Below, piece by piece: positions 36,544 through 44,817 of a stretch of DNA of 49,870 nt. Source of the DNA: an uncultured Pelagibacteraceae bacterium (GTDB lineage Bacteria > Pseudomonadota > Alphaproteobacteria > Pelagibacterales > Pelagibacteraceae); the NCBI GenBank assembly GCA_902624075.1, contig CACNWC010000008.1:1-49870 (forward strand), in the 5' to 3' direction. Each line of letters starts with the position of its first letter. Position 1 is the first letter of the stretch. The notes under the pieces are model-generated. The model worked only from the letters and a program-made list of their open reading frames with translations. It did not search any database and was not told the origin of the DNA. A program made the translations under genes and the position numbers.

Positions 36544-38487
36544 TTGAGCAAAGAATATAAAGAATTGGCTAATTGTATAAGATTTTTGTCTATCGATGCT
36601 GTTCAAAATGCTAATTCAGGTCATCCTGGAATGCCTATGGGAATGGCTGATGTTGCAACAGTTCTTTTTAAGGATTTTTTAAATTTTGATCCAAAAAATC
36701 CAAACTGGTTAAATAGAGATCGATTTGTTCTTTCAGCTGGGCACGGTTCTATGTTGCTATACTCTCTACTTTTTTTAACTGGATACAAAAGTATTTCAAT
36801 AGATGATATAAAAAATTTTAGACAGTTAAACTCTATTTGTGCTGGACATCCTGAATATCAGATTGGAACTGGAATAGAAACCACCACTGGACCTCTAGGA
36901 CAAGGAATATCAAATGCGGTTGGTTTTGCGATATCTGAGGAATTTCTTAAAAAAAAATTTGGAAAAAATAAAATTAACCATAAGACATATGTGATAGCTG
37001 GTGATGGATGTTTAATGGAGGGAATAAGTCATGAAGCATTAAGCCTTGCTGGGCATTTAAAACTAAAAAATCTTGTTTTACTTTTTGATAACAATTCAAT
37101 ATCCATAGATGGCCCAACCTCGCTTGCGGTTTCAGATAATTATGAACAACGCTTTAAAAGTTACGGCTGGGATTTTTTGAAAATTAATGGTCATAACTAC
37201 AAAGAAATAATTAAAGCTCTTAAAAAAGCTCAAAAATCTAAAAAACCTATAGCAATTTCTTGTAAAACAAAGATAGGATTTGGATCACCAAATAAAAGTG
37301 GTAAATCATCATCACATGGTAGCCCTTTAGGTGAAGATGAAATTAAATTAGTTAGAAAAAAATTAAAGTGGGATCACCAGCCTTTTAAAATTCCAGTTAA
37401 CTTACTTAATGAATGGAAGAAAATTGGAGAAAAAGCTTCTCAAAAAGCACGAAAGCAACAAAATAGATATAAGAATATTTTTAATCATGACAAAACCTTT
37501 AATTCTTTAAAAACTTTGGTCGAAAATGCAAAAAAAGATTATTTACAAAATTTAAAACCCTTGGCTACAAGAAAAACTTCTGAAATGTTTTTAGATATTG
37601 CCACTAAGTTACCCAATCTAATTGGTGGATCGGCTGATCTAGCGGGTTCTAATAATACCAAAACAAAAAATCATGTAATAATTAAGCCAGGTAATTTTTC
37701 AGGTAATTATATTCATTACGGAGTTAGAGAGCATGCGATGTGTGGAATTATGAACGGTATAGCATTACATAGTGATTTGATTCCCTACGGTGGAACTTTT
37801 TTAATATTTAGTGATTATTGCAAGCCATCAATAAGATTGGCTGCGATGATGAAACAAAGGGTGATTTATATTCTTACACATGACTCTATTGGACTTGGAG
37901 AAGATGGTCCAACACATCAACCAATTGAACAACTGACAAGTCTTAGATCAATACCTAATTTAAATGTATTTAGACCGGCAGATTTGATTGAGACTTTTGA
38001 ATGTTGGCAGCTAGCAATAGAAAATAAAGATACCCCAAGTGCAATCGCATTAACAAGACAAAATGTTGAACCTGTTAGAACTAAAATTAGTCCGAATAAT
38101 GAGTCGATTGTTGGGGCATATGAAATTTTGAGAACCGGAAATGATATTAAATTCACAATTTTATCAACTGGATCTGAAACAAAATTAGCTTGTGATATTA
38201 GTCATAAATTGGCCATAGAAAATATTTATTCAAAAGTAATATCAATGCCTTGTCATGAATTATTTGATAAACAAAGTGAAGATTATAAAAATAAAATTCT
38301 TAATGAGACAAAGTTAATAATCTCTATAGAAGCATCAGAAACTGGTTACTGGAAAAAATATACTGGAAAAAATGGATTAAATTTTGGAATAGATAACTAT
38401 GGTAAAAGTGCACCATATAAAAAAATATATGATCACTTTCATCTAAATATTGATGAAATAGTAAAAAAAATTAAAGATAAATTATGA
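36544..38487 (+). CDS. tkt: Transketolase
   Basis: This TPP enzyme transfers two-carbon units in the pentose phosphate pathway. The 647-residue protein has ANSGHPGMPMGMADVATVLF, RDRFVLSAGHGSMLLYSLL, GPLGQGISNAVGFAIS, the TPP motif VIAGDGCLMEGISHEA with LFDNNSISIDGP, HYGVREHAMCGIMNGIALH, IGLGEDGPTHQPIEQL and ALTRQNVEP. The start is TTG at 36544 with AGGA about 8 nt upstream; a TATAAT box at 36494-36499 lies in the 55-nt gap to the divergent coiled-coil gene. It overlaps gap by 4 bp (ATGA). Confidence 0.96.
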   Translation: MSKEYKELANCIRFLSIDAVQNANSGHPGMPMGMADVATVLFKDFLNFDPKNPNWLNRDRFVLSAGHGSMLLYSLLFLTGYKSISIDDIKNFRQLNSICAGHPEYQIGTGIETTTGPLGQGISNAVGFAISEEFLKKKFGKNKINHKTYVIAGDGCLMEGISHEALSLAGHLKLKNLVLLFDNNSISIDGPTSLAVSDNYEQRFKSYGWDFLKINGHNYKEIIKALKKAQKSKKPIAISCKTKIGFGSPNKSGKSSSHGSPLGEDEIKLVRKKLKWDHQPFKIPVNLLNEWKKIGEKASQKARKQQNRYKNIFNHDKTFNSLKTLVENAKKDYLQNLKPLATRKTSEMFLDIATKLPNLIGGSADLAGSNNTKTKNHVIIKPGNFSGNYIHYGVREHAMCGIMNGIALHSDLIPYGGTFLIFSDYCKPSIRLAAMMKQRVIYILTHDSIGLGEDGPTHQPIEQLTSLRSIPNLNVFRPADLIETFECWQLAIENKDTPSAIALTRQNVEPVRTKISPNNESIVGAYEILRTGNDIKFTILSTGSETKLACDISHKLAIENIYSKVISMPCHELFDKQSEDYKNKILNETKLIISIEASETGYWKKYTGKNGLNFGIDNYGKSAPYKKIYDHFHLNIDEIVKKIKDKL

Positions 38488-39494
38488 AAATTAAAATAGG
38501 CATTAATGGAATGGGAAGAATAGGAAGAATGATTGTTCGATCTATTATTGAGAATAATTACAAGGAAATAGAAATTAGACATATAAATAATAGAACAAAC
38601 TCTGAAACGTGTTCATCACTCTTAAAATATGATTCTATTCATGGAAAATTTAATGCTGAAATAGATTTTGATGAAAAACATTTAATTATTAATAAAAATA
38701 AAATTACTTTTAGCCAAGAAAATGATTTAAATGAAATTAATTGGAAAAAATTTGATGTTGATTATGTTTTTGAATGCACTGGTAAATTTAATACAAAGAG
38801 CCAATTATTATCTCATATAAAGAATGGAGCAAAAAAAGTTATTGTATCAGCTCCATGTAAAGAGGCAGACAAAACTATAGTATTTGGTGTAAACGAAGCA
38901 CGATTAGAAAAAAATGACAGAATCATTTCTGCAGCATCCTGTACAACAAACTGCCTGGCACCTGTTGTCGATGTCTTAAACGAAATTTTTGAGATAGAGA
39001 AAGGCTTTATGACGACAATTCATTCTTTTACAAGTGATCAGAGAATTTTAGATAACTCTCATAAAGATCCTAGAAGAGCCAGATCCGCAAGTCAATCGAT
39101 AGTTCCAACATCGACTGGTGCATCTAAAACAATTGGTGAAATAATTCCATCGCTAAAAGGAAAGCTTGAGGGTATTGCTATGAGAGTCCCCACTCCAAAT
39201 GTATCTTTGATTGAACTGGTTTTTTCAACAAAAAAAAAATTATCAATTGATTTAATTAATCAAGTTTTCGAAAATGCATCTAAAAATAAACTTAAAGGTA
39301 TTTTAGAAATCACACACGAAAAATTAGTATCAATTGATTTCAATCATAATCAAGCGTCTTCAATAATTGATGGATCACTAACTAATGTAGTAGGAAATAA
39401 TATGGGAAAAATATCATCATGGTATGATAATGAGTGGGGTTTCTCAAATAGAATGTGTGACATAGCTTTATATTTGCACAAGAACTTCAATTAA
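38484..39494 (+). CDS. gap: Glyceraldehyde-3-phosphate dehydrogenase, probably NADP-capable
   Basis: The 336-residue phosphorylating GAPDH has GINGMGRIGRM, the catalytic SAASCTTNCLAP (Cys153), TTIHSFTSDQ, RRARSASQSIVPTSTGAS, KGKLEGIAMRVPTPNVS and SWYDNEWGFSNRM. Two cofactor positions differ from NAD-specific enzymes. The Asp that binds the NAD ribose is Asn36 (HINNRT). The Leu-Pro before HKD in NAD-type enzymes is Asn191-Ser192 (LDNSHKD); chloroplast GAPDH, which uses NADPH, has Ala-Ser there. It overlaps tkt by 4 bp and is followed by pgk after 12 nt. Confidence 0.95.
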   Translation: MKIKIGINGMGRIGRMIVRSIIENNYKEIEIRHINNRTNSETCSSLLKYDSIHGKFNAEIDFDEKHLIINKNKITFSQENDLNEINWKKFDVDYVFECTGKFNTKSQLLSHIKNGAKKVIVSAPCKEADKTIVFGVNEARLEKNDRIISAASCTTNCLAPVVDVLNEIFEIEKGFMTTIHSFTSDQRILDNSHKDPRRARSASQSIVPTSTGASKTIGEIIPSLKGKLEGIAMRVPTPNVSLIELVFSTKKKLSIDLINQVFENASKNKLKGILEITHEKLVSIDFNHNQASSIIDGSLTNVVGNNMGKISSWYDNEWGFSNRMCDIALYLHKNFN

Positions 39495-39506
39495 TTAAAA
39501 TAACAA

Positions 39507-40682
39507 ATGAAAAAGATTGAGGATTTAAGTGATTTAAACAAAAAAAAAGTTTTGTTAAGGCTTGATTTAAATATTCCTTTAAAAAATAGTAAAATTACTG
39601 ATACAACAAGAATAGATAAAATTTTACCTACATTAAAATATTTAATAAAAAAAAAATCCAATGTTGTTATCATTTCTCATATAGGTAGACCAAAAGGTAA
39701 GTTTGATAAAAAACTATCTATGTTACCTGTTTGCAAATATTTATCAGATAAATTAAATATAAAAGTAGAATTAATCGATAAAAAAATATCTGATATTGAT
39801 CCAACCTCAATGTTTAACAACAAAAGTGATAAAATTGTTTTTCTTGAAAATATAAGATTTTATGAACAAGAAGAGAAAAATGATGAAAAATTCGCAAAAA
39901 AATTATCTACTCTAGGTGAAGTTTACATTAATGATGCTTTTTCATGCTCACATAGATCTCATGCATCTGTAGACAAAATTACCAGATTTCTCCCTTCATA
40001 TTGTGGTATTCAAATGAATACTGAGGTTAATGCTCTTAAAAAAGTCACATCAGATATAGAAAGACCGATTACTTGTATCATCGGCGGCTCTAAAATTTCT
40101 ACAAAAATTAGTGTTATTAAAAATTTAGTCCCAAAATTTGAAAATATTATAATTGTTGGAGGTATGGCTAATAATATTATTAAATATAAAGGTTTTAATA
40201 TAGGAAATTCAATAAAAGAGGATGGCTGCAATTCAACAATTGATGAAATTTTTTTATTGGCAAACCAAAATAATTGTAAAATTTTTTTCCCCTCCGATGT
40301 TGCAGTTGGCAAAAACAAAGATGATGTGGCTCTTATAAAAAATTTATCTGAAATAGAAAATGACGATATAATTTTAGATATTGGACCAAAAACAATTAAT
40401 TCAATTTGTACAATCTTAGAAAATAGCAAAACAGTTTTATGGAATGGGCCGGCAGGTTATTTTGAAAATCCTAATTTTGCGGTAGGTACCAAAGAGATTG
40501 TAAAAAAAATTATTGATCTTAAAAAGAGAATTTACTCAGTAGCAGGAGGTGGAGATACAATTGCCGTAATTAATAATTTAAATGCATTTAAAAAGTTAAA
40601 CTTTGTCTCAACTGCTGGTGGTGCCTTTTTAGAATATCTTGAAGGCAAGGAATTACCTGGTATAAGTGCTCTCAATACATGA
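39507..40682 (+). CDS. pgk: Phosphoglycerate kinase
   Basis: PGK interconverts 1,3-bisphosphoglycerate and 3-phosphoglycerate with ADP/ATP. The 391-residue protein shows KKVLLRLDLNIPLKN, ISHIGRPKGKFDKKLSM, VFLENIRFYEQEEKND, YINDAFSCSHRSHASV, CIIGGSKISTKI, VLWNGPAGYFENPNFAVGT, the SVAGGGDTIAVI segment and STAGGAFLEYLEGKELPG. It sits between gap and fba (4-bp ATGA overlap), a typical glycolytic/gluconeogenic order. Confidence 0.97.
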   Translation: MKKIEDLSDLNKKKVLLRLDLNIPLKNSKITDTTRIDKILPTLKYLIKKKSNVVIISHIGRPKGKFDKKLSMLPVCKYLSDKLNIKVELIDKKISDIDPTSMFNNKSDKIVFLENIRFYEQEEKNDEKFAKKLSTLGEVYINDAFSCSHRSHASVDKITRFLPSYCGIQMNTEVNALKKVTSDIERPITCIIGGSKISTKISVIKNLVPKFENIIIVGGMANNIIKYKGFNIGNSIKEDGCNSTIDEIFLLANQNNCKIFFPSDVAVGKNKDDVALIKNLSEIENDDIILDIGPKTINSICTILENSKTVLWNGPAGYFENPNFAVGTKEIVKKIIDLKKRIYSVAGGGDTIAVINNLNAFKKLNFVSTAGGAFLEYLEGKELPGISALNT

Positions 40683-41689
40683 CAGAATTAAATAGGATAG
40701 CTCTTAAGATATTAGAGAACGGCAAAGGTATACTAGCAGCTGATGAAAGCACTGGGACTATGACAAAAAGATTACATAGTGTAAAAGTTGAATCTACACC
40801 TCAAAACAGAATTTTATTTAGGGAAACTTTATTTTCTTCAGAGGAAATGCGTCAGTGCATAGGTGGAGTTATTTTGTATGATGAAACAATTAAACAAACT
40901 GCTTCTAATGGAAAAAGTATAAGCCAACTTCTTTCTGAAGTTGGTTCAATGCCTGGTATAAAAGTTGATACCGGTGCAAAACAAATGGCTGGGAGTTCGG
41001 ATGAAAAGATTACAGAAGGACTTGATGGTTTAAGAGAAAGATTAAAAGAATATTCAAAACTTGGAGCAAAATTTACTAAGTGGAGAGGAGTGTATAATAT
41101 TTCAAATAAATTTCCTAGCAAACTTTCAATAAACTCAAATGCTCATGCATTAGCAAGATATGCTGCATTAGTTCAAGAATGCAATATGGTTCCTATTGTG
41201 GAACCAGAACTTCTCATGGAAGGAAGTCATTCAGCAGATGATTGTTTTGCTAAGACATCTGCGGTAATAAAAAAATGTTTTGAAGAATTGATTTTACATA
41301 ATGTAGATTTGTCCGGTGTAATTCTAAAACCAAATATGATTCTAGCGGGAACAGAATCTAGACATAAAATATCTAATGAAGAAACAGCAAAACTGACTGT
41401 GAAATGTTTAAAAGACACAGTTCCAAAAGAGGTGCCAGGCATTGCATTTCTTTCAGGAGGTCAAACAGAAGTTCAAGCGACAGAAAATTTAAACCTAATA
41501 AATAAATTTAATGATACAGATTTTATTATGTCTTATTCTTATGGTAGAGCTTTACAGCAAAGTGCTTTAAAATATTGGGCTCAAGATATTAATGATATTA
41601 AAGGGACACAAGCTATATTCAATCATAGAGCCAAAATGTGCACATTAGCTGCTAAAGGGAAATGGTCAAAAGAGCTTGAAAATAAGTAA
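40679..41689 (+). CDS. fba: Fructose-bisphosphate aldolase, class I
   Basis: A metal-independent aldolase of 336 residues. Class I features are GILAADESTGTMTKRL, RILFRETLFSSEEM, GVILYDETIKQT, the FTKWRGVYNI active-site lysine segment, PIVEPELLMEG, the Schiff-base lysine in SGVILKPNMILAG (about residue 218), FLSGGQTEVQATENLN and the C-terminal SYSYGRALQQSALKYW. This eukaryote-like class I form, rather than the zinc class II enzyme, ends the tkt-gap-pgk-fba block. Confidence 0.96.
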   Translation: MTELNRIALKILENGKGILAADESTGTMTKRLHSVKVESTPQNRILFRETLFSSEEMRQCIGGVILYDETIKQTASNGKSISQLLSEVGSMPGIKVDTGAKQMAGSSDEKITEGLDGLRERLKEYSKLGAKFTKWRGVYNISNKFPSKLSINSNAHALARYAALVQECNMVPIVEPELLMEGSHSADDCFAKTSAVIKKCFEELILHNVDLSGVILKPNMILAGTESRHKISNEETAKLTVKCLKDTVPKEVPGIAFLSGGQTEVQATENLNLINKFNDTDFIMSYSYGRALQQSALKYWAQDINDIKGTQAIFNHRAKMCTLAAKGKWSKELENK

Positions 41690-42296
41690 TTCTAAAACAA
41701 AATTTATTTATCTAATTTCTCCAAACAAAATTGAAAAAGAATTTTTCTCTGACTTAAAAAAAGTATTATCAAAAAGAAAATCAGAATTTTTTCAATTAAG
41801 ACTTAAAAATACCTCATTAAGAAAAAAGATTTATATTGCAAAGAGAATAAAAAAAATTTGTAAAAAATTTAAGGTAAAATTTTTAATCAATGATGATCCT
41901 TGGTTAGCAAAAAAAATAAATGCTGATGGTTGTCACTTGGGACAAAAAGATATTGATATTTCTACTGCAAGAGAAATATTAGGTAAAAAAATTATTGGTA
42001 TTACATGTCATAATTCCATACCACTTGCTAAAAAAGCAATTAAGAGTCGTGCAGATTATCTTGCTTTTGGAGCTTTTTTTCCTACGAAAACAAAAAAAGT
42101 TAAATATAAAGCTTCAATAACTATTCTGAAAAAAATAAAACAAATCACAAAAAAACCTATAATAGCTATTGGTGGAATAAATAACAAAAATTATAAAAAT
42201 CTTTTGTTGAACAAGGTCAACTTTTTAGCTATCTCAGGCTACATTTTTAATAATAAAAAATACAAACCAGATGAAGCGATTGAAAAATTAAAATGA
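41676..42296 (+). CDS. thiE: Thiamine-phosphate synthase
   Basis: ThiE joins HMP-PP and the thiazole phosphate to thiamine phosphate. The 206-residue TIM-barrel protein has FFQLRLKNTSLRKKIYIAK, FLINDDPWLAKKINADGCHLG, QKDIDISTAREIL, IIGITCHN, DYLAFGAFFPTKTKK and IIAIGGINNKNYK, all standard for the family. The start is TTG at 41676, overlapping the end of fba by 14 bp. It overlaps efp by 4 bp (ATGA). With thiD it supplies the condensation end of thiamine synthesis; thiC and thiazole genes are not in the window. Confidence 0.9.
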   Translation: MKISNSKTKFIYLISPNKIEKEFFSDLKKVLSKRKSEFFQLRLKNTSLRKKIYIAKRIKKICKKFKVKFLINDDPWLAKKINADGCHLGQKDIDISTAREILGKKIIGITCHNSIPLAKKAIKSRADYLAFGAFFPTKTKKVKYKASITILKKIKQITKKPIIAIGGINNKNYKNLLLNKVNFLAISGYIFNNKKYKPDEAIEKLK

Positions 42297-42853
42297 AAAT
42301 TAATGCTAGTGAAATAAGAGTTGGAATGTTGCTCGAATATAAAAATGACCTATGGCAAGTATTGAAAACTCAACATGTAAAACCTGGTAAAGGTGGCGCA
42401 TTTGCTCAAATTGAAATGAAAAGTGTAAATAAAAATACTAAACTTAATGAGAGATTTAGATCAAGTGAAACGGTTGAAAAAGCTTCACTTGAGGAAACTA
42501 ACTTTAGTTTCTTATACGATGATGAAAATAAATATATTTTCATAAATCCAAAAACTTTTGAACAAATTGAGATTAAAAAAGAAATAGTTGGTGAAAAAGG
42601 AAAATTACTAACTGAAAATCTTGAGGTTATAATTAGCTTTCACAACGAAACTCCAATCAATATTGATCTACCAAATCAAGTAACTTGCAAAATAGATTCC
42701 ACTGATGCAGCACTTAAAGGTCAAACTGTATCTTCATCTTATAAGCCAGCGATTTTAAAAAATGGTTTTAATATTCAGGTTCCGCCTTTCATTGAGTCCG
42801 GAGATGAAATAATAATTGATACCAGAACTTTAGAGTATGTAAAAAAGATTTAA
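42293..42853 (+). CDS. efp: Translation elongation factor P
   Basis: EF-P relieves ribosome stalling at polyproline stretches. The 186-residue three-domain protein has the tip loop HVKPGKGGAF with Lys33 at the usual modification site, FRSSETVEKASLEE, the middle OB domain ending KGQTVSSSYKPAILKNG, and the C-terminal signature IQVPPFIESGDEIIIDTRTLE in pieces. The modification enzymes EpmA/EpmB are not in the window. The gene is coupled to thiE by a 4-bp overlap and followed by suhB after 4 nt. Confidence 0.97.
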   Translation: MKINASEIRVGMLLEYKNDLWQVLKTQHVKPGKGGAFAQIEMKSVNKNTKLNERFRSSETVEKASLEETNFSFLYDDENKYIFINPKTFEQIEIKKEIVGEKGKLLTENLEVIISFHNETPINIDLPNQVTCKIDSTDAALKGQTVSSSYKPAILKNGFNIQVPPFIESGDEIIIDTRTLEYVKKI

Positions 42854-42857
42854 TAAA

Positions 42858-43598
42858 ATGAATTCTATATCAGCAAACTTAAATATAATGATAAAAGCTT
42901 GTGACAAAGCTTCAAAAATTTTAATTAAAGATTTTGGAGAAATTGAAAAACTTCAAGTTTCAAAAAAAGGTCCATCAGACTTTGTAACGAATTCTGATAT
43001 AAAAACTGAAAAAATAATTATCGAAGAATTAAAAAAAGCAAGACCAAATTATTCTATACTTAGTGAAGAAAATGGCATAGAAAAAAATAAAGACACAGAT
43101 CACACTTGGATAATTGACCCTATAGATGGTACAACTAATTACCTGCATGGTATACCTCACTTTGCGATTTCTATAGCACTAAAATTTAAAAATGAAATTA
43201 TTTCTGGTTTAATTTTTGATCCAATTAAAGATGAAATGTTTTATGCAGAAAAAGATAATGGAGCTTTTTTAAATAATCAAAGGGTTAAGGTATCCCAAAA
43301 GAGTCAAGTGGATGAATGTTTATTTGCAACTGGTGGAAAAATAAAAAATGAATTTGATATTCTATACAGAAAATCTGGATGTGCAGCTTTGGATTTAGCA
43401 TATGTTGCTTGTGGAAGATACGATGGATATTTTCAATATAATTTGAATTTATGGGACATAGCAGCTGGAATTATATTGGTCAATGAGGCTGGAGGCCAAA
43501 TTAATGAAATCGACCTAGGTAATAAAAAAAAAATAAAAGTTATTGCTAGTAGTTCAAATATTGCCACAAAATTAAGAAAAATATTAGATAAGTTTTAA
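42858..43598 (+). CDS. suhB: Inositol monophosphatase family protein
   Basis: A 246-residue Mg-dependent phosphatase of the IMPase fold. It has [16 protein letters not shown], the metal-site Glu-Glu in LSEENG, the [20 protein letters not shown] core motif, [20 protein letters not shown] and the C-terminal [20 protein letters not shown]. Members act on inositol phosphates or 3'-phosphoadenosine phosphates, or, as SuhB, in rRNA antitermination. The exact role here is open. It follows efp directly, a pairing common in alphaproteobacteria. Confidence 0.92.
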   Translation: MNSISANLNIMIKACDKASKILIKDFGEIEKLQVSKKGPSDFVTNSDIKTEKIIIEELKKARPNYSILSEENGIEKNKDTDHTWIIDPIDGTTNYLHGIPHFAISIALKFKNEIISGLIFDPIKDEMFYAEKDNGAFLNNQRVKVSQKSQVDECLFATGGKIKNEFDILYRKSGCAALDLAYVACGRYDGYFQYNLNLWDIAAGIILVNEAGGQINEIDLGNKKKIKVIASSSNIATKLRKILDKF

Positions 43599-43626
43599 TT
43601 GTTTTAAAAAAATGTTTTGCTATAAG
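43599..43626 (+). promoter_or_regulatory. Candidate promoter for rpmE
   Basis: TTGTTT (43599-43604) and TATAAG (43621-43626) are 16 bp apart in the 35-nt gap after suhB. The predicted start, near 43633, falls on the rpmE ATG (43634), which would give a leaderless mRNA. The -35 match is only three of six, so this is tentative. Confidence 0.33.
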
Positions 43627-43633
43627 TCTCAAA

Positions 43634-43864
43634 ATGAAAAAAAAAATACATCCTAATTATCACACAATTAAAGTTGAGATGACAGATGGTTCACAATTTG
43701 AAACTAAATCAACATGGGGTTCGGAAGGTGATGTTCTGAAGCTTGAAATTGATCCAAAATCACATGCTGCTTGGACTGGTGGAAAACAAAAATTGTTAGA
43801 CAAAGGAAGAATTAGTAAATTTAATAAGAAATTTCAAAATTTCAAATCAAGTAAAAAAAATTAA
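43634..43864 (+). CDS. rpmE: 50S ribosomal protein L31
   Basis: A 76-residue L31 starting [19 protein letters not shown] with [23 protein letters not shown] split across the family core, [17 protein letters not shown] and a basic tail. It has no cysteine, so it is a zinc-independent form of the alphaproteobacterial type. trcR starts at the base after its stop codon. Confidence 0.95.
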   Translation: MKKKIHPNYHTIKVEMTDGSQFETKSTWGSEGDVLKLEIDPKSHAAWTGGKQKLLDKGRISKFNKKFQNFKSSKKN

Positions 43865-44434
43865 ATGAGTAATGCACCCCTAATGCCAGTGGCAACTGCT
43901 GTTTGGCTTGTTGAAAATACTACTTTAACATTTAAACAAATTGCAAATTTTTGTAATTTGCACGAAGTTGAGGTTCAAGGAATTGCAGATGGTGAAGTTG
44001 GTAAAGGAATAAAAGGTTATAATCCAATAATATCTGGTCAACTATCAAGAGAAGAAATTGAGCTGTCTTCAAAAGATGTTAACAGACCTCTAGAAATAAA
44101 AAGTGCAGATATTAAAATTTCTAATTCAGAAAATAAGATTAAAAAGTATATTCCTTTGTCTAAAAGGCAAGATAAGCCTGATTCAGCTTTATGGTTAATC
44201 AAGCAACACAGCATGTTAAAAGACTCTCAAATTGCAAGATTAGTAGGTATAACTAAAAATTCCGTTACCTCAATAAGAAATAAAAGTTATTGGAATTATA
44301 ACAATTTAAATCCAAAAGATCCTGTTGCTCTTAACCTTTTTTCACAAAAAGACTTGATTGAGGCTATTGAAAAAGCAGAAAGAAGAATAAAAAGAGAAAA
44401 AAAACAAAAAGAAAAACTAAGTAATGCAAATTAA
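43865..44434 (+). CDS. trcR: Cell cycle regulator TrcR family protein (DUF1013)
   Basis: A 189-residue member of the alphaproteobacterial DUF1013 family, which public annotation names cell cycle transcriptional regulator TrcR. Visible parts are MPVATAVWLVENTTLTFKQI and FCNLHEVEVQGIADGE near the N-terminus, and a second helix-turn-helix-like part DSALWLIKQHSMLKDSQIAR, LVGITKNSVTSIRNKSYWN near residues 108-146. The protein ends in a charged coiled tail. The position between rpmE and rpsU with no gap suggests shared transcription with ribosomal protein genes. The target genes are unknown. Confidence 0.85.
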   Translation: MSNAPLMPVATAVWLVENTTLTFKQIANFCNLHEVEVQGIADGEVGKGIKGYNPIISGQLSREEIELSSKDVNRPLEIKSADIKISNSENKIKKYIPLSKRQDKPDSALWLIKQHSMLKDSQIARLVGITKNSVTSIRNKSYWNYNNLNPKDPVALNLFSQKDLIEAIEKAERRIKREKKQKEKLSNAN

Positions 44435-44513
44435 AACAGAAATTATTGATAAAATAAATAGACATAAAATTATAAAAGTGTTACTTACTCGTTTTTTTGG
44501 AGGTAGTTATTAA
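44424..44513 (+). CDS. Possible 29-codon coupling ORF between trcR and rpsU
   Basis: A short frame starts at ATG 44424 inside the last codons of trcR and stops at TAA 44511-44513, sharing a base with the ATT proposed as the rpsU start. It would encode MQIKTEIIDKINRHKIIKV followed by LLTRFFGGSY. It carries the rpsU Shine-Dalgarno within its GGA-GGT codons. It may be a leader peptide that couples translation of trcR and rpsU, or a chance open frame. No family is recognised. Confidence 0.3.
   Translation: MQIKTEIIDKINRHKIIKVLLTRFFGGSY
44499..44503 (+). promoter_or_regulatory. Perfect Shine-Dalgarno deciding the rpsU start
   Basis: GGAGG at 44499-44503 lies 5 nt before the ATT at 44509, the ideal spacing. 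The only standard initiator in frame nearby, TTG at 44497, overlaps this element and so cannot use it. Most genes in the window lack so strong a site. Confidence 0.65.
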
Positions 44514-44703
44514 AATAGAGGTTAAAGATAATAATATTGAACAAGCTCTTAGAATTCTTAAGAGAAAACTTCAAAGAGATGGTTTCTTTAAGATTATAAA
44601 GTTAAAAAATACATATGAAAAACCATCAGAGAAAAAAAAACGAATTTTGCAAGAAAATATAAAAAGAGTAAAAAAACTAAATAAACTTAAAAATAGAATT
44701 TAA
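44509..44703 (+). CDS. rpsU: 30S ribosomal protein S21 (probable ATT start)
   Basis: S21 is a small basic protein near the 3' end of 16S rRNA that aids initiation. From the ATT at 44509 the product is 64 residues: initiator, then KIEVKDNNIEQALRILKRK, LQRDGFFKIIKLKNTYEKPS and EKKKRILQENIKRVKK. Alphaproteobacterial S21 typically begins M-x-V-x-V-R-D-N-N, and the ATT codon aligns exactly with that Met. A longer frame begins at TTG 44497 (adding four residues) but it overlaps the GGAGG. Initiator tRNA follows on the same strand. Confidence 0.9.
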   Translation: MKIEVKDNNIEQALRILKRKLQRDGFFKIIKLKNTYEKPSEKKKRILQENIKRVKKLNKLKNRI

Positions 44704-44709
44704 GTATAT

Positions 44710-44786
<77 letters not shown>

Positions 44787-44817
44787 ATTAACTATCAATA
44801 ATTATAATTTTATAAAC

